Source: DATJSJ01 sp035504175 (GTDB lineage: Bacteria > Pseudomonadota > Alphaproteobacteria > Acetobacterales > Acetobacteraceae). From it: a stretch of DNA of 11,069 nt. Both the position numbers and the translations under genes were made by a program. Shown here in pieces: positions 1 through 7,545 of this stretch. The stretch covers positions 1 to 11,069 of the forward strand of contig DATJSJ010000074.1 in NCBI GenBank assembly GCA_035504175.1, in the 5' to 3' direction. Position 1 is the stretch's first letter, and every line of letters begins with the position of its first letter. The notes below the pieces were generated by a model, which saw nothing but the letters and a program-made list of their open reading frames with translations, ran no database searches and was not told the origin of the DNA.

Positions 1-115
1 AGCTCCGACGGCGACAGGGCATCGATCTCAACCGGGGCGACCACATCCAGGTTGAATCAGAACCCGCCGCGTCGCAGGAACCAAAAAATCGCTCCCCGCC
101 CCAGGGTTTTGCTCC
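1..115. other. Left edge, no firm gene; possible 5' end of a leftward gene
   Basis: No complete gene can be supported here. On the minus strand a GTG at 44..42 opens a frame that runs off the left edge and reads VVAPVEIDALSPSE, with mostly G or C in third codon positions. On the plus strand another frame is also open from the edge to about position 240. The minus-strand peptide looks more protein-like and faintly recalls the N-terminus of IS66-type transposases, but 14 codons are too few to decide. The sequence left of the window would settle it. Confidence 0.2.
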
Positions 116-186
116 GGCTACAAGTGATGGGGGTCTGGGGCCTCAGGCCCCAGCGGGTCCAGGGCGGAGCCCTGGCCTTCCTGCGG
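116..186 (+). repeat. Dispersed two-hairpin GC-rich repeat, left copy
   Basis: A 71-bp unit found again in inverted orientation at 10999-11069. Positions 116-182 match the other copy exactly (67 bp), and the match extends to 186 with one mismatch at 183. It contains two perfect stem-loops. The first has arms CTGGGGCCT (135-143) and AGGCCCCAG (145-153) around one base; the second has arms CCAGGGC (159-165) and GCCCTGG (169-175) around GGA. This resembles dispersed intergenic hairpin repeats of GC-rich Proteobacteria. It lies upstream of the phosphoesterase and encodes nothing credible. A terminator or RNA-stability role is possible but not shown. Confidence 0.9.
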
Positions 187-199
187 CGCGACAGGCCAG

Positions 200-219
200 A
201 CGTCACAATTGCTTCACAA
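200..219 (+). promoter_or_regulatory. Pho-box-like direct repeat upstream of the phosphoesterase
   Basis: TCACAA occurs at 203-208 and again at 214-219, an 11-bp period. That is the spacing of the two half sites in PhoB-binding Pho boxes (CTGTCAT repeated every 11 bp). The half sites ACGTCAC and GCTTCAC match the consensus only partly. The site lies about 50 bp before the start codon of an acid-phosphatase-type gene, a plausible PhoB target. No convincing -10 element could be fixed downstream. Confidence 0.3.
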
Positions 220-268
220 GCGCCGGCATGCGACCGGGTTAGAGCGGTCGCGACAGGGGGAGATCGGA

Positions 269-1960
269 ATGCGCGGATATCGGCTGCTGTTGTCCTGTGC
301 CGGGCTGCTCGCGGCGGTGTCGGCGGGTCGCGCCGGGGCCGCGGAGTCGGTGGCGCCGGCGGGACCGGGCGGCGCGTCGCCGCAGGACCAGGCCGCGACT
401 GTGACGCCGATCAAGCATCTCGTGGTGATCTATAACGAGAACGTCTCCTTCGATCACTACTTCGCCACGTATCCGAAAGCGATGAACCCGCCGGGCGAGC
501 CGCGCTTCGAGGCCGCACCCGACACGCCGCGCGTGAACAACCTCGCGACCGCGAATTTGCTGGCGCAGAACCCGAACACCAATCCGGCGAACGGCGCCGG
601 CGCGTCGCTGCCGTTCCGGCTCGACCGCAGCCAGGCGGCGACGGCGGACCAGGACCACGCCTACACGCCGGAGCAGCAGGCGTACAACGGCGGCAAGGCG
701 GATCTGTTTCCGAAATACACCGGCAAGGGCTCGCCCGGCGGCGTCGGCGCTTTCGGTACGCCAGGCCAGGTGATGGGGTATTTCGACGGCAATACTGTCA
801 CCGCGCTATGGCGCTACGCGCAGCATTTCGCGCTCAGCGACAATGCCTATACGGACACGTACGGGCCGTCGACGCCGGGTGCGCTGGAAGTGGTGTCCGG
901 CCAGACCAACGGCATGCAGATCGCCGCGACGACGAAGCGGCCCTTCACGCTGCAGCACTATTCCTACTACATCGCCGACGGCCAGGGCGGCTGGACGATG
1001 ATCAACGACGTCGATCCCGGGCACGATATCTGCTCCGTGCCCGGCGATCAGGCGATGATGCGCGGAAAGAACATCGGCGACCTGCTGAACGATGCCGGCG
1101 TCACCTGGGGCGGCTTCATGGGCGGGTTCGACCTGCAGGTGCGCAATTCGAACGGCAGCATCGGCTGCAAGCGCAGCACCGCCTCGCCGGTGGTCGGGCA
1201 GACCGTCGTGGACTACATCCAGCACCACAACTGGTTCCAGTATTTCGCCTCGACCGCGAACCCGACGCATGCGCGGCCGGTCGACATCGCCGCGATCGGC
1301 TACAGCCGCGACCATGACGGCACGCGCGATCCCGCGAATCACGAGTACGACCTGCTCGATTTCTATGCGGCGCTGCGGGCCGGCGATTTCCCGTCCGTCT
1401 CGTTCATCAAGCTGCCGGCCTATCAGGACGGGCATGCCGGCTACTCCGATCCACTGGATGAGCAGGCCGGCACGGTCGCGGTGGTCAACTTCGTCGAGCA
1501 GCAGCCGGAGTGGAAATCGACCGCGATCGTCATCGCGTGGGATGATTCCGACGGCTGGTACGATCACGCCTTCACGCCGACGACCAACCCGTCCTTCGAT
1601 CGTGAGGCCGACCAGCTCGATGGGCCAGGCCATTGCGGCAGCGGCACGCCGATGCCCGGCGTCGACGGCAAGCCGGCGCAGGGGCGCTGCGGCCCCGGCA
1701 CGCGCATTCCGTTCCTGGTGATCTCGCCCTGGGCGCGGCCGAACCATGTCGACCATGCGCTGATCACCCAAGCCGCGGTGACCCGCTTCATCGAGGACAA
1801 CTGGCTGGGCGGGCGACGCCTCGGCGGCGGCGCGTTCGACACGCGACCGGGCACGCTCGCCGGGCTGTTCGACTTCAGCGGGCACGGCGACACGCCGCCG
1901 CTGTACCTCGACCCGGAGACCGGCGCCGTGCTGAAGGCGCCGCCGGCGGCGCCGAACTGA
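269..1960 (+). CDS. Exported phosphoesterase (acid phosphatase AcpA / phospholipase C family)
   Basis: A 563-residue predicted periplasmic or secreted phosphoesterase of the PF04185 family, which hydrolyses phosphomonoesters or phospholipid head groups. The ATG at 269 was chosen over the in-frame TTG at 209 because a strong ribosome site (GGGGGAG, 256-262) precedes it and a clean signal peptide follows (about residues 1-24, ending near AGA-A). The first metal/active-site block is ENVSFDHYF at residues 57-65. A YGPSTPGA block at 198-205 fits the region of the catalytic Ser of Francisella AcpA. WDDSDGWYDH at 424-433 gives the paired Asp ligands, and a Cys-containing block followed by IPFLVISPWA lies near the C-terminus. 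Its stop overlaps the start of the peroxidase gene, implying co-translation. The exact substrate (acid phosphatase or phospholipase C) cannot be told from sequence. Confidence 0.93.
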   Translation: MRGYRLLLSCAGLLAAVSAGRAGAAESVAPAGPGGASPQDQAATVTPIKHLVVIYNENVSFDHYFATYPKAMNPPGEPRFEAAPDTPRVNNLATANLLAQNPNTNPANGAGASLPFRLDRSQAATADQDHAYTPEQQAYNGGKADLFPKYTGKGSPGGVGAFGTPGQVMGYFDGNTVTALWRYAQHFALSDNAYTDTYGPSTPGALEVVSGQTNGMQIAATTKRPFTLQHYSYYIADGQGGWTMINDVDPGHDICSVPGDQAMMRGKNIGDLLNDAGVTWGGFMGGFDLQVRNSNGSIGCKRSTASPVVGQTVVDYIQHHNWFQYFASTANPTHARPVDIAAIGYSRDHDGTRDPANHEYDLLDFYAALRAGDFPSVSFIKLPAYQDGHAGYSDPLDEQAGTVAVVNFVEQQPEWKSTAIVIAWDDSDGWYDHAFTPTTNPSFDREADQLDGPGHCGSGTPMPGVDGKPAQGRCGPGTRIPFLVISPWARPNHVDHALITQAAVTRFIEDNWLGGRRLGGGAFDTRPGTLAGLFDFSGHGDTPPLYLDPETGAVLKAPPAAPN

Positions 1961-3348
1961 CCCGCCGCAATCGCTCCCGGCGCTGCGCCGCCGCGCTGCT
2001 ACTGGCCCTGAGTGCCGGGACGCCGGCCGGGCCTCTGGCCGCCCCGCATGACGCCGCGGCGCAGCTGGCTTCCGGCCTGAACCCGCATCCGATCAGGCTG
2101 CGCCGACCTCCTGTCGCGCCGCTCTCCGCTATGGCGCGGATTGGCCGCTACGTGTTCCATGATGCCAGCCTGTCTGGCTCCGGTCTTCTGTCCTGCGCTT
2201 CCTGCCACAGCCCGACGCATTTCTATGGCCCGCCCAATGGCGACCCCGCCATGTATGGCGGCCCCGCGCTGTCGCGTCAGGGCGTCCGCGCCGTGCCCTC
2301 GCTGATGTATCTCGAACGCGAGCCCGCTTTTGCGATCGGCCCCGACAACGCCGAGGACGAAACCGGCACGCTCGCGCCCATGCTGGCGCGGAGCGTCACT
2401 GCGGCCCGTGCGACGAAGAGCGCCGGCGACCCGGCGGCCGCTTCCGCCAATCTCGTGCCGCAGGGCGGACTGTTCTGGGACGGGCGTGCCGACACGTTGC
2501 AGCAGCAGGCGCTGGTACCGCTGCTCGATCCGCTGGAGATGGATGGCGGCAGCCTCGCCGCGGTCGCCACGAAACTGCGCCGTGCCGCGTACGCGCCGCA
2601 CGTCGTGGAGCTCTTCGGCCCCGGCATCCTGAACCGGCCGCGCCTGCTGGTCGTGGAGGCGTTGTTCGCCGTCGCGCGCTACCAGGTCGAGGATCCGAGC
2701 TTCCATCCGTACACCAGCAAATTCGATTTCTGGCTCGAGGGCCGCGCCCGCTTCACGCCGGCGGAAGCGCGCGGCTATGCGCTGTTCAATGACCCGCAGC
2801 GCGCCAATTGCGCCGGCTGCCATCTCGACCGGCCAGGTCCGGACGGCACGCCGCCGCTGTTCACCGACCATCAGTTCGAGGCGCTGAGCCCGCCGCGCAA
2901 CCTGGCGCTGCACGCCAACCGCGATCCCGCCTATTTCGATCTCGGCCTGTGCGGGCCGTATCGCCGCGACCTGCACACCGAGGCGCGGTATTGCGGCCTG
3001 TTCGTGACGCCGACGCTACGCAATGTCGCGACGCGGCACGTCTTCTTCCACAACGGCGTGTTCCACTCGCTGCAGCAGGTGCTGGACTTCTATGCGTTCC
3101 GCGATGTCGATCCGGCACGCGTTTATCCGCGCGGCACGGATGGACACATCGCGGTGAATGACGATCTGCCGCCGGGTGATCGGGCCAATATCGATAACGT
3201 GGACGCACCGTTCGGCCGCCATCCGGGCGAGGCGCCGGCGATCACCGCCGGCGAGGAGCGGGATATCATCGCCTTCCTCGGCACGCTCACCGATGGCTAT
3301 GCGCCGCCACCGGCGGCGCCTTCGCCGGAGGCAGCCGCCGCGCGGTGA
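1957..3348 (+). CDS. Di-haem cytochrome c peroxidase / MauG-like protein, probable CTG start
   Basis: A 463-residue predicted periplasmic di-haem c-type cytochrome of the bacterial cytochrome c peroxidase/MauG family, which reduces hydrogen peroxide or carries out related high-valent haem oxidations. Two haem-binding motifs are visible: CASCH (residues 80-84) and CAGCH (285-289). Other family marks are GLFWDGRA followed by a Pro/Glu-Met segment, and TPTLRNVATRHVFFHNG from residue 351. The length exceeds that of classical CcpA. The frame is open upstream as far as a TTG at 1633, but that part only shadows the phosphoesterase. No ATG, GTG or TTG lies near the junction. CTG at 1957 overlaps the upstream TGA (CTGA) and gives a textbook signal peptide (MTRRNRSRRC then a hydrophobic stretch, cleavage near LAA). 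The next ATG (2131) would remove the signal that haem attachment requires. Family is secure; the start is inferred. Confidence 0.9.
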   Translation: MTRRNRSRRCAAALLLALSAGTPAGPLAAPHDAAAQLASGLNPHPIRLRRPPVAPLSAMARIGRYVFHDASLSGSGLLSCASCHSPTHFYGPPNGDPAMYGGPALSRQGVRAVPSLMYLEREPAFAIGPDNAEDETGTLAPMLARSVTAARATKSAGDPAAASANLVPQGGLFWDGRADTLQQQALVPLLDPLEMDGGSLAAVATKLRRAAYAPHVVELFGPGILNRPRLLVVEALFAVARYQVEDPSFHPYTSKFDFWLEGRARFTPAEARGYALFNDPQRANCAGCHLDRPGPDGTPPLFTDHQFEALSPPRNLALHANRDPAYFDLGLCGPYRRDLHTEARYCGLFVTPTLRNVATRHVFFHNGVFHSLQQVLDFYAFRDVDPARVYPRGTDGHIAVNDDLPPGDRANIDNVDAPFGRHPGEAPAITAGEERDIIAFLGTLTDGYAPPPAAPSPEAAAAR

Positions 3349-3356
3349 TGCGGCGG
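3335..3356 (+). terminator. Perfect hairpin across the peroxidase stop codon
   Basis: Arms CCGCCGC (3335-3341) and GCGGCGG (3350-3356) pair perfectly around an 8-base loop that contains the TGA stop (3346-3348). No T-run follows, so it is not a canonical intrinsic terminator. It could still pause transcription or protect the 3' end of the message. Confidence 0.25.
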
Positions 3357-3665
3357 AGAGGACGGCATCGATCGCCGTCAGGCGGCGTCCAGCCGTCGCA
3401 ATGGAGTGATGACGCGGCGATTCGCCTTCGCGGCGGCAAACCGCGCTTGAACAATGGTCCGGGCGTCGACGCATTCCGAGACGTCAGCACCGCGTAAGCC
3501 TCGGCCGCATAGGGTGCGGCCATGACGCCTGCTGCATCGCACCGCTCCGCCCGGAGCGACCATCGGACTCCCGTGCAACTCCATGCCGACGTGCGGAGGG
3601 GCGCAAGCGGGAACCTGATCCCGCAGCGACACCCGCCACGAACCGGCCGCATTTGAGCGGCCCGC
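3349..3665. other. Hairpin-rich intergenic gap between peroxidase and cytochrome c' genes
   Basis: No convincing gene is present in these 317 bases. Several perfect short stem-loops are: GACGGC/GCCGTC (3361-3379), GGCCGCA/TGCGGCC (3503-3521, loop TAGGG), CGCTCC/GGAGCG (3543-3558, loop GCCC) and GGCCGC/GCGGCC (3645-3662). A 44-codon frame from ATG 3522 to TGA 3656 exists but has no family resemblance. The gap suggests that the cytochrome c' gene has its own transcription unit. Confidence 0.6.
3645..3662 (+). promoter_or_regulatory. Stem-loop covering the cytochrome c' ribosome-binding region
   Basis: GGCCGC (3645-3650) and GCGGCC (3657-3662) pair perfectly around ATTTGA, ending three bases before the ATG at 3666. 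The only ribosome-site-like bases, GAGCGG (3655-3660), fall partly in the loop and partly in the 3' arm. If formed in the mRNA, the stem would limit ribosome access. In such GC-rich DNA a 6-bp stem can also arise by chance. Confidence 0.3.
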
Positions 3666-4049
3666 ATGCGCACCGCCATCCTCTGGACCGGGGTCGCAGC
3701 CCTGATCCTGACTGTCCCCGTCGCCGTTCCCGCCGCGACCAGCCTGCGCGGCGTGATGCATTCATGGCGTGCCGATGCACGATCGATCGGGGCCATGCTG
3801 ACCGCGCGCGAGCCATTCAATGACCAGGCGATGCGCGACGCGTTGCAGCGCTACGTCACCGATGCCGGCCACGTGGAAGCCGCGATCAACACACGCAGCA
3901 GCGAGGGGCGTGCGTTCAAGCGCTATCTGGCGACGTTCGAAGCGGACGCGCGCACGGCGCTCGGGCATGTCGATCAGCGCCATGTCCTGCGCGCCGATTT
4001 CGAGCGGATGATGGGCGCCTGCCGCTCCTGCCACGACCGCTTCAACTGA
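3666..4049 (+). CDS. Cytochrome c' family protein
   Basis: A 127-residue exported c-type cytochrome. An N-terminal signal peptide (MRTAILWTGVAALILTVPVA, cleavage near residue 24) is followed by a mostly helical domain. The only haem motif, CRSCH (residues 119-123), lies four residues from the C-terminus, as expected for cytochrome c' (PF01322), a four-helix periplasmic haem protein that binds NO or CO and takes part in nitrosative-stress or electron-transfer roles. The mature part of about 104 residues is somewhat shorter than typical family members (about 125-130), so a helix or loop may be trimmed. It is followed after 82 bp by a cytochrome b561 gene, a frequent genomic partner and a plausible electron donor. 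Confidence 0.85.
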   Translation: MRTAILWTGVAALILTVPVAVPAATSLRGVMHSWRADARSIGAMLTAREPFNDQAMRDALQRYVTDAGHVEAAINTRSSEGRAFKRYLATFEADARTALGHVDQRHVLRADFERMMGACRSCHDRFN

Positions 4050-4131
4050 CCCGCCGGTCGATCGGGCATCGGCGCCGGCAGCATCGTCGCCCCGAATTCC
4101 CATCACACTGCACCTGAAAGACGTCCGCCGC

Positions 4132-4794
4132 ATGAGCTCGACCGAATTGCGTCAGCGATACCGTCCATTGGCCGCAAGCGAGGCGACACGGTGGCCGCGA
4201 TCGGAACGCCCGCGCCGGATGCAGCCGGCCGGCCATCTCCGGCGCTCGCAGATGACGCGGGTGATCCACCTCGTCCTGCTGCTTGCCGTCATTCACCAAT
4301 TGCTCGGCAGCGAGGTGATGCAGCGGCCGTTCCCGGGCGATCCGCCGGGATGGGCCTTGCTGCTGCACGAATATGTCGGCCTCGGCAGCCTTGCCGTGGT
4401 GGGATTGTTCTGGCTCTGGACCCTGCTGCGCCGGCGGGAGACGCGGCTCAGCCGCCTCGTGCCCTGGCTGTCGATCGCGCGGACTCGCGACGTGTTCGCC
4501 GATCTCGCCTGGCAGCTCAATCGCCTCGCCCATCTGCGGCCGCCGGCCGACGATGACGGGGCGCTCGCCAGTGCGGTGCACGGGCTCGGGCTGCTGGCGG
4601 TGACCGCGATGGCGGTGACTGGAACGGTCACCTGGTTCGACCACGGCGCGCTGGCGGCGCATTACGCGCTCGACCTGCACAAGCTGATCGCCAATCTGGT
4701 CTGGGCTTATCTGATCGGCCATGCCGGGCTGGCGGTGCTGCATCACCTGTTCGGCAGCGATATTTTCTCCCGCATGTTCTGGACCCGTCGCTAG
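4132..4794 (+). CDS. Cytochrome b561 family membrane protein
   Basis: A 220-residue integral membrane b-type cytochrome of the prokaryotic cytochrome b561 / Ni-hydrogenase b-subunit fold (PF01292), which moves electrons between the quinone pool and periplasmic carriers. Four membrane segments are visible at about residues 43-60, 74-99, 148-169 and 179-206. Candidate haem-ligand histidines sit in or next to them: H46, H79, H150, H183 and H197. The start is uncertain: ATG 4132 has a weak ribosome site (GAAAG) and adds an Arg-rich, non-membrane leader of about 40 residues. In-frame ATGs at 4219 and 4252 are alternatives, and 4252 begins just before the first membrane helix. The context (cytochrome c' directly upstream, di-haem peroxidase further upstream) suggests it feeds electrons to these periplasmic cytochromes. 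A leftward gene converges from 4996. Confidence 0.88.
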   Translation: MSSTELRQRYRPLAASEATRWPRSERPRRMQPAGHLRRSQMTRVIHLVLLLAVIHQLLGSEVMQRPFPGDPPGWALLLHEYVGLGSLAVVGLFWLWTLLRRRETRLSRLVPWLSIARTRDVFADLAWQLNRLAHLRPPADDDGALASAVHGLGLLAVTAMAVTGTVTWFDHGALAAHYALDLHKLIANLVWAYLIGHAGLAVLHHLFGSDIFSRMFWTRR

Positions 4795-4995
4795 ACCTGG
4801 ATCGTCCTGACTGCACGGAGCGATCCCGGTTCCGCATTCCGGTTTCGCTTCATGCTCCCCTCCCTCGGTGATTCCACTGGACGATCATGATCCGACGCGC
4901 CGGAGCGTAACGCCGTATCCCGCTCGGATCCGGCGTCACGTGTCGCGGCGGCCGGGTTCAAGGGTGTGCCGGACGCCGCCCGCGCAAACCACGGT

Positions 4996-6024
<1,029 letters not shown>

Positions 6025-6239
6025 CCCCGCGATATGGGGAGGATTGCCGCGGCAACGAGTCCGCCCGACCTTGCGGCGCAATAAGTCCGCGCAGCGGCTA
6101 GAAGCGCGGGCCGCCGCGGCGCGGTGCGGCAGCGCCGTCGCTCAGTGCCGTTGGGCGGCCGCCCACGCGCTCCGGCTTCCCGCCGCGGGATCAGGCAGGC
6201 CGCAGCGACATCGGGTGGGGCGGCGCCGGACGCGGCGTG

Positions 6240-6974
6240 TCAGGCGACTTCCAGCAGCGTGCGGACATCGGCCGCGCCGATATCGCCGATAGCGTAGTTC
6301 GCAACCGGGTCGCGCAGGATGTAGCCGCGGCCCCAGATCGTGCCGATCAGCTCCGGCGCGCCGGCCTGCGCCAGCTTCTTGCGAAGCTTGCAGACGAACA
6401 CGTCGATGATCTTCATCTCCGGCTCGTCCATGCCGTTGTAGAGATGGTTGAGGAAGGTTTCCTTCGACAGCGCCATGCCCTTGCGCAGCACCAGCAGCTC
6501 GAGGATCGCGTATTCCTTGCCGGTCAGCGGCACGTCGCGCCCATCGACCGAGGCCTGGCGGGCGTCGAGATCGAGCGACAGCGGTCCGACCTGAAGCACC
6601 GCCCGGCTGTGGCCGCGGCTGCGGCGGACGATGGCGCTGAGCCGGGCGAACAGCTCCTCCTTGTCGACGGGAGCGGAGAGCACGTCATCAGCCCCGGCGG
6701 AGAGCGCTTTCACCCGATGGTCGGCATCGTTGCCGGCGGTCAGCAGCATCACCGGCGCCGCGACACGGGCGCTGCGCATTCGCTGCACCAGGGCGATCCC
6801 GTCGATCCCGTGCCCGGCCGCGTCGGCCAGAACCAGGTCGTACTCGTAATGCCGGAGCAGCTCCATCGCCTCCTCCGTCGATCCGGCGGGATCAACGGCC
6901 CATCCGCGCTGCTGCAGGAGCGCTTCCAGGGGGGCGGCACCGGGGCGGTCGTTTTCGACAACCAGGATACGCAT
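6240..6974 (-). CDS. CtrA-like OmpR-family response regulator with degenerate receiver
   Basis: A 244-residue receiver plus winged-helix transcription factor. The DNA-binding half (about residues 125-223) is strikingly close to Caulobacter CtrA, with stretches such as LTGKEY, FLNHLY, GMDEPE and KIIDVF then CKLRKKL, and WGRGY. Colinear comparison with CtrA from memory places the phospho-acceptor at D51, which is present (ADAAGHGIDG), and T79 is kept. However, the acidic-pocket D8 is N (VVENDR) and the invariant K101 is A (LSAPVD). The LNLPD stretch after D51 is also lost. Phosphorylation is therefore probably weak, altered or absent. ATG 6974 matches the CtrA start and has AGAGG about 10 bases upstream; the longer frame from TTG 7034 is not supported. 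The tail ends LEVA, and ClpXP-type turnover through it is only a possibility. This is probably a CtrA paralogue rather than the main cell-cycle CtrA. Confidence 0.9.
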   Translation of the reverse strand: MRILVVENDRPGAAPLEALLQQRGWAVDPAGSTEEAMELLRHYEYDLVLADAAGHGIDGIALVQRMRSARVAAPVMLLTAGNDADHRVKALSAGADDVLSAPVDKEELFARLSAIVRRSRGHSRAVLQVGPLSLDLDARQASVDGRDVPLTGKEYAILELLVLRKGMALSKETFLNHLYNGMDEPEMKIIDVFVCKLRKKLAQAGAPELIGTIWGRGYILRDPVANYAIGDIGAADVRTLLEVA

Positions 6975-7039
6975 GACGGGTGGCCTCTTCAACCAGGACG
7001 CGCGGAGAATGCGTCCCAATAGTTGCAGAGGCAAGTCCC

Positions 7040-7067
7040 AAATTTAAGATTTCGCTCTATATTTCTG
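7040..7067 (-). promoter_or_regulatory. AT-rich segment, likely promoter region of the CtrA-like gene
   Basis: A short AT-rich island in GC-rich surroundings, 66-93 bp before the ATG at 6974. Read on the minus strand it contains AATATAGAG and CTTAAATTTGG. A -10-like TATAGA is present, but no convincing -35 at the right distance. A lone TTAA half site occurs without the second half needed for a CtrA box (TTAA-N7-TTAA), so autoregulation is not supported. Confidence 0.3.
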
Positions 7068-7099
7068 GACGCGCGCAGAGCTCCGAGCGGCTGTGCACG

Positions 7100-7405
7100 T
7101 CAGCCGTCGAGCTCACGGATCGCCTGTCGGACGACCGGCAGTGCCACTGCCATGGCGGGGTAGCGACCCATACCATGCAGACGATCGTCTTGCATCATTT
7201 CAACGACGCAGCCGGTGCGTTCGGGTCGGATGACGACCGCGACATCCCCCGCCGCCTCGTCCAGCGGCATCGCCACCACCGAATGGGCGCCGAGATAGTC
7301 CTCGTGGCAGTCGACGTCCCATCCCGGGATGCGGTCGCGCAGCGCGGCCTTGATGCGGGCGCACAACACCATCCGGCTGGCATGCGGTGCCAAAACGGTT
7401 GCCAA
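7100..7405 (-). CDS. Small protein of unknown function, TTG start
   Basis: A 101-residue protein I do not recognise. It has a balanced composition and reads as a compact alpha/beta protein, with a helix near LCARIKAALRDRI, a WDVDCHEDYLGAH segment, strand-like VVAMPLDEAAGDVAVVIRP and a C-terminal helix (MAVALPVVRQAIREL). No signal peptide or membrane segment is seen. The TTG at 7405 is preferred because AAGGGAG lies 9 bases upstream of it, while the internal ATG (7372, residue 12) lacks a ribosome site. It stands between the hydrolase gene (141 bp upstream) and the CtrA-like gene (125 bp downstream), all leftward, so it may be co-transcribed with either. A nearly conserved context with the regulator in relatives would suggest a linked role; none can be assigned now. 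Confidence 0.6.
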   Translation of the reverse strand: MATVLAPHASRMVLCARIKAALRDRIPGWDVDCHEDYLGAHSVVAMPLDEAAGDVAVVIRPERTGCVVEMMQDDRLHGMGRYPAMAVALPVVRQAIRELDG

Positions 7406-7545
7406 GTGCCTCGACTCCCTTCTGGAGGACCCCGCCGTCGGCCGCCGATGCGGCCGGTTCCACGCGGACGATCGATGAACAACGGGTTGACGCTACCGGG
7501 GGCGGACTTAACGAAGGGTGAACCCGCCGGCAGGCGGCGCCGGGG

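Noticed and set aside
124..186. Protein-like peptide beginning MGVWGLRPQRVQGGALAFL, seen at both window ends
   Set aside because: It is just the translation of the dispersed hairpin repeat; the same peptide arises wherever the repeat is read in that frame.
806..1885. Long open frame (359 codons) on the minus strand inside the phosphoesterase gene
   Set aside because: It is Arg- and Ala-rich with no family motifs and lies fully antisense to a gene with clear catalytic blocks; long shadow frames are expected in GC-rich coding DNA.
1975..1995. Tat-type signal (SRR) at the start of the peroxidase
   Set aside because: c-type cytochromes are exported unfolded by Sec for haem attachment, and the residues after SRR do not match the rest of the Tat motif.
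3522..3656. A 44-codon frame in the peroxidase to cytochrome c' gap
   Set aside because: No ribosome site, no recognisable features, and it spans several hairpins; not better than chance.
6152..6165. Perfect 14-bp palindrome TGGGCGGCCGCCCA between the regulator and luciferase-like genes
   Set aside because: Made only of common GC-rich words, has no loop, no T-run and no relation to a promoter; likely chance.
7503..7516. CtrA-box-like TTAAC upstream of the small unknown protein
   Set aside because: Only one half site is present; the second TTAA at the required 7-bp spacing is missing.
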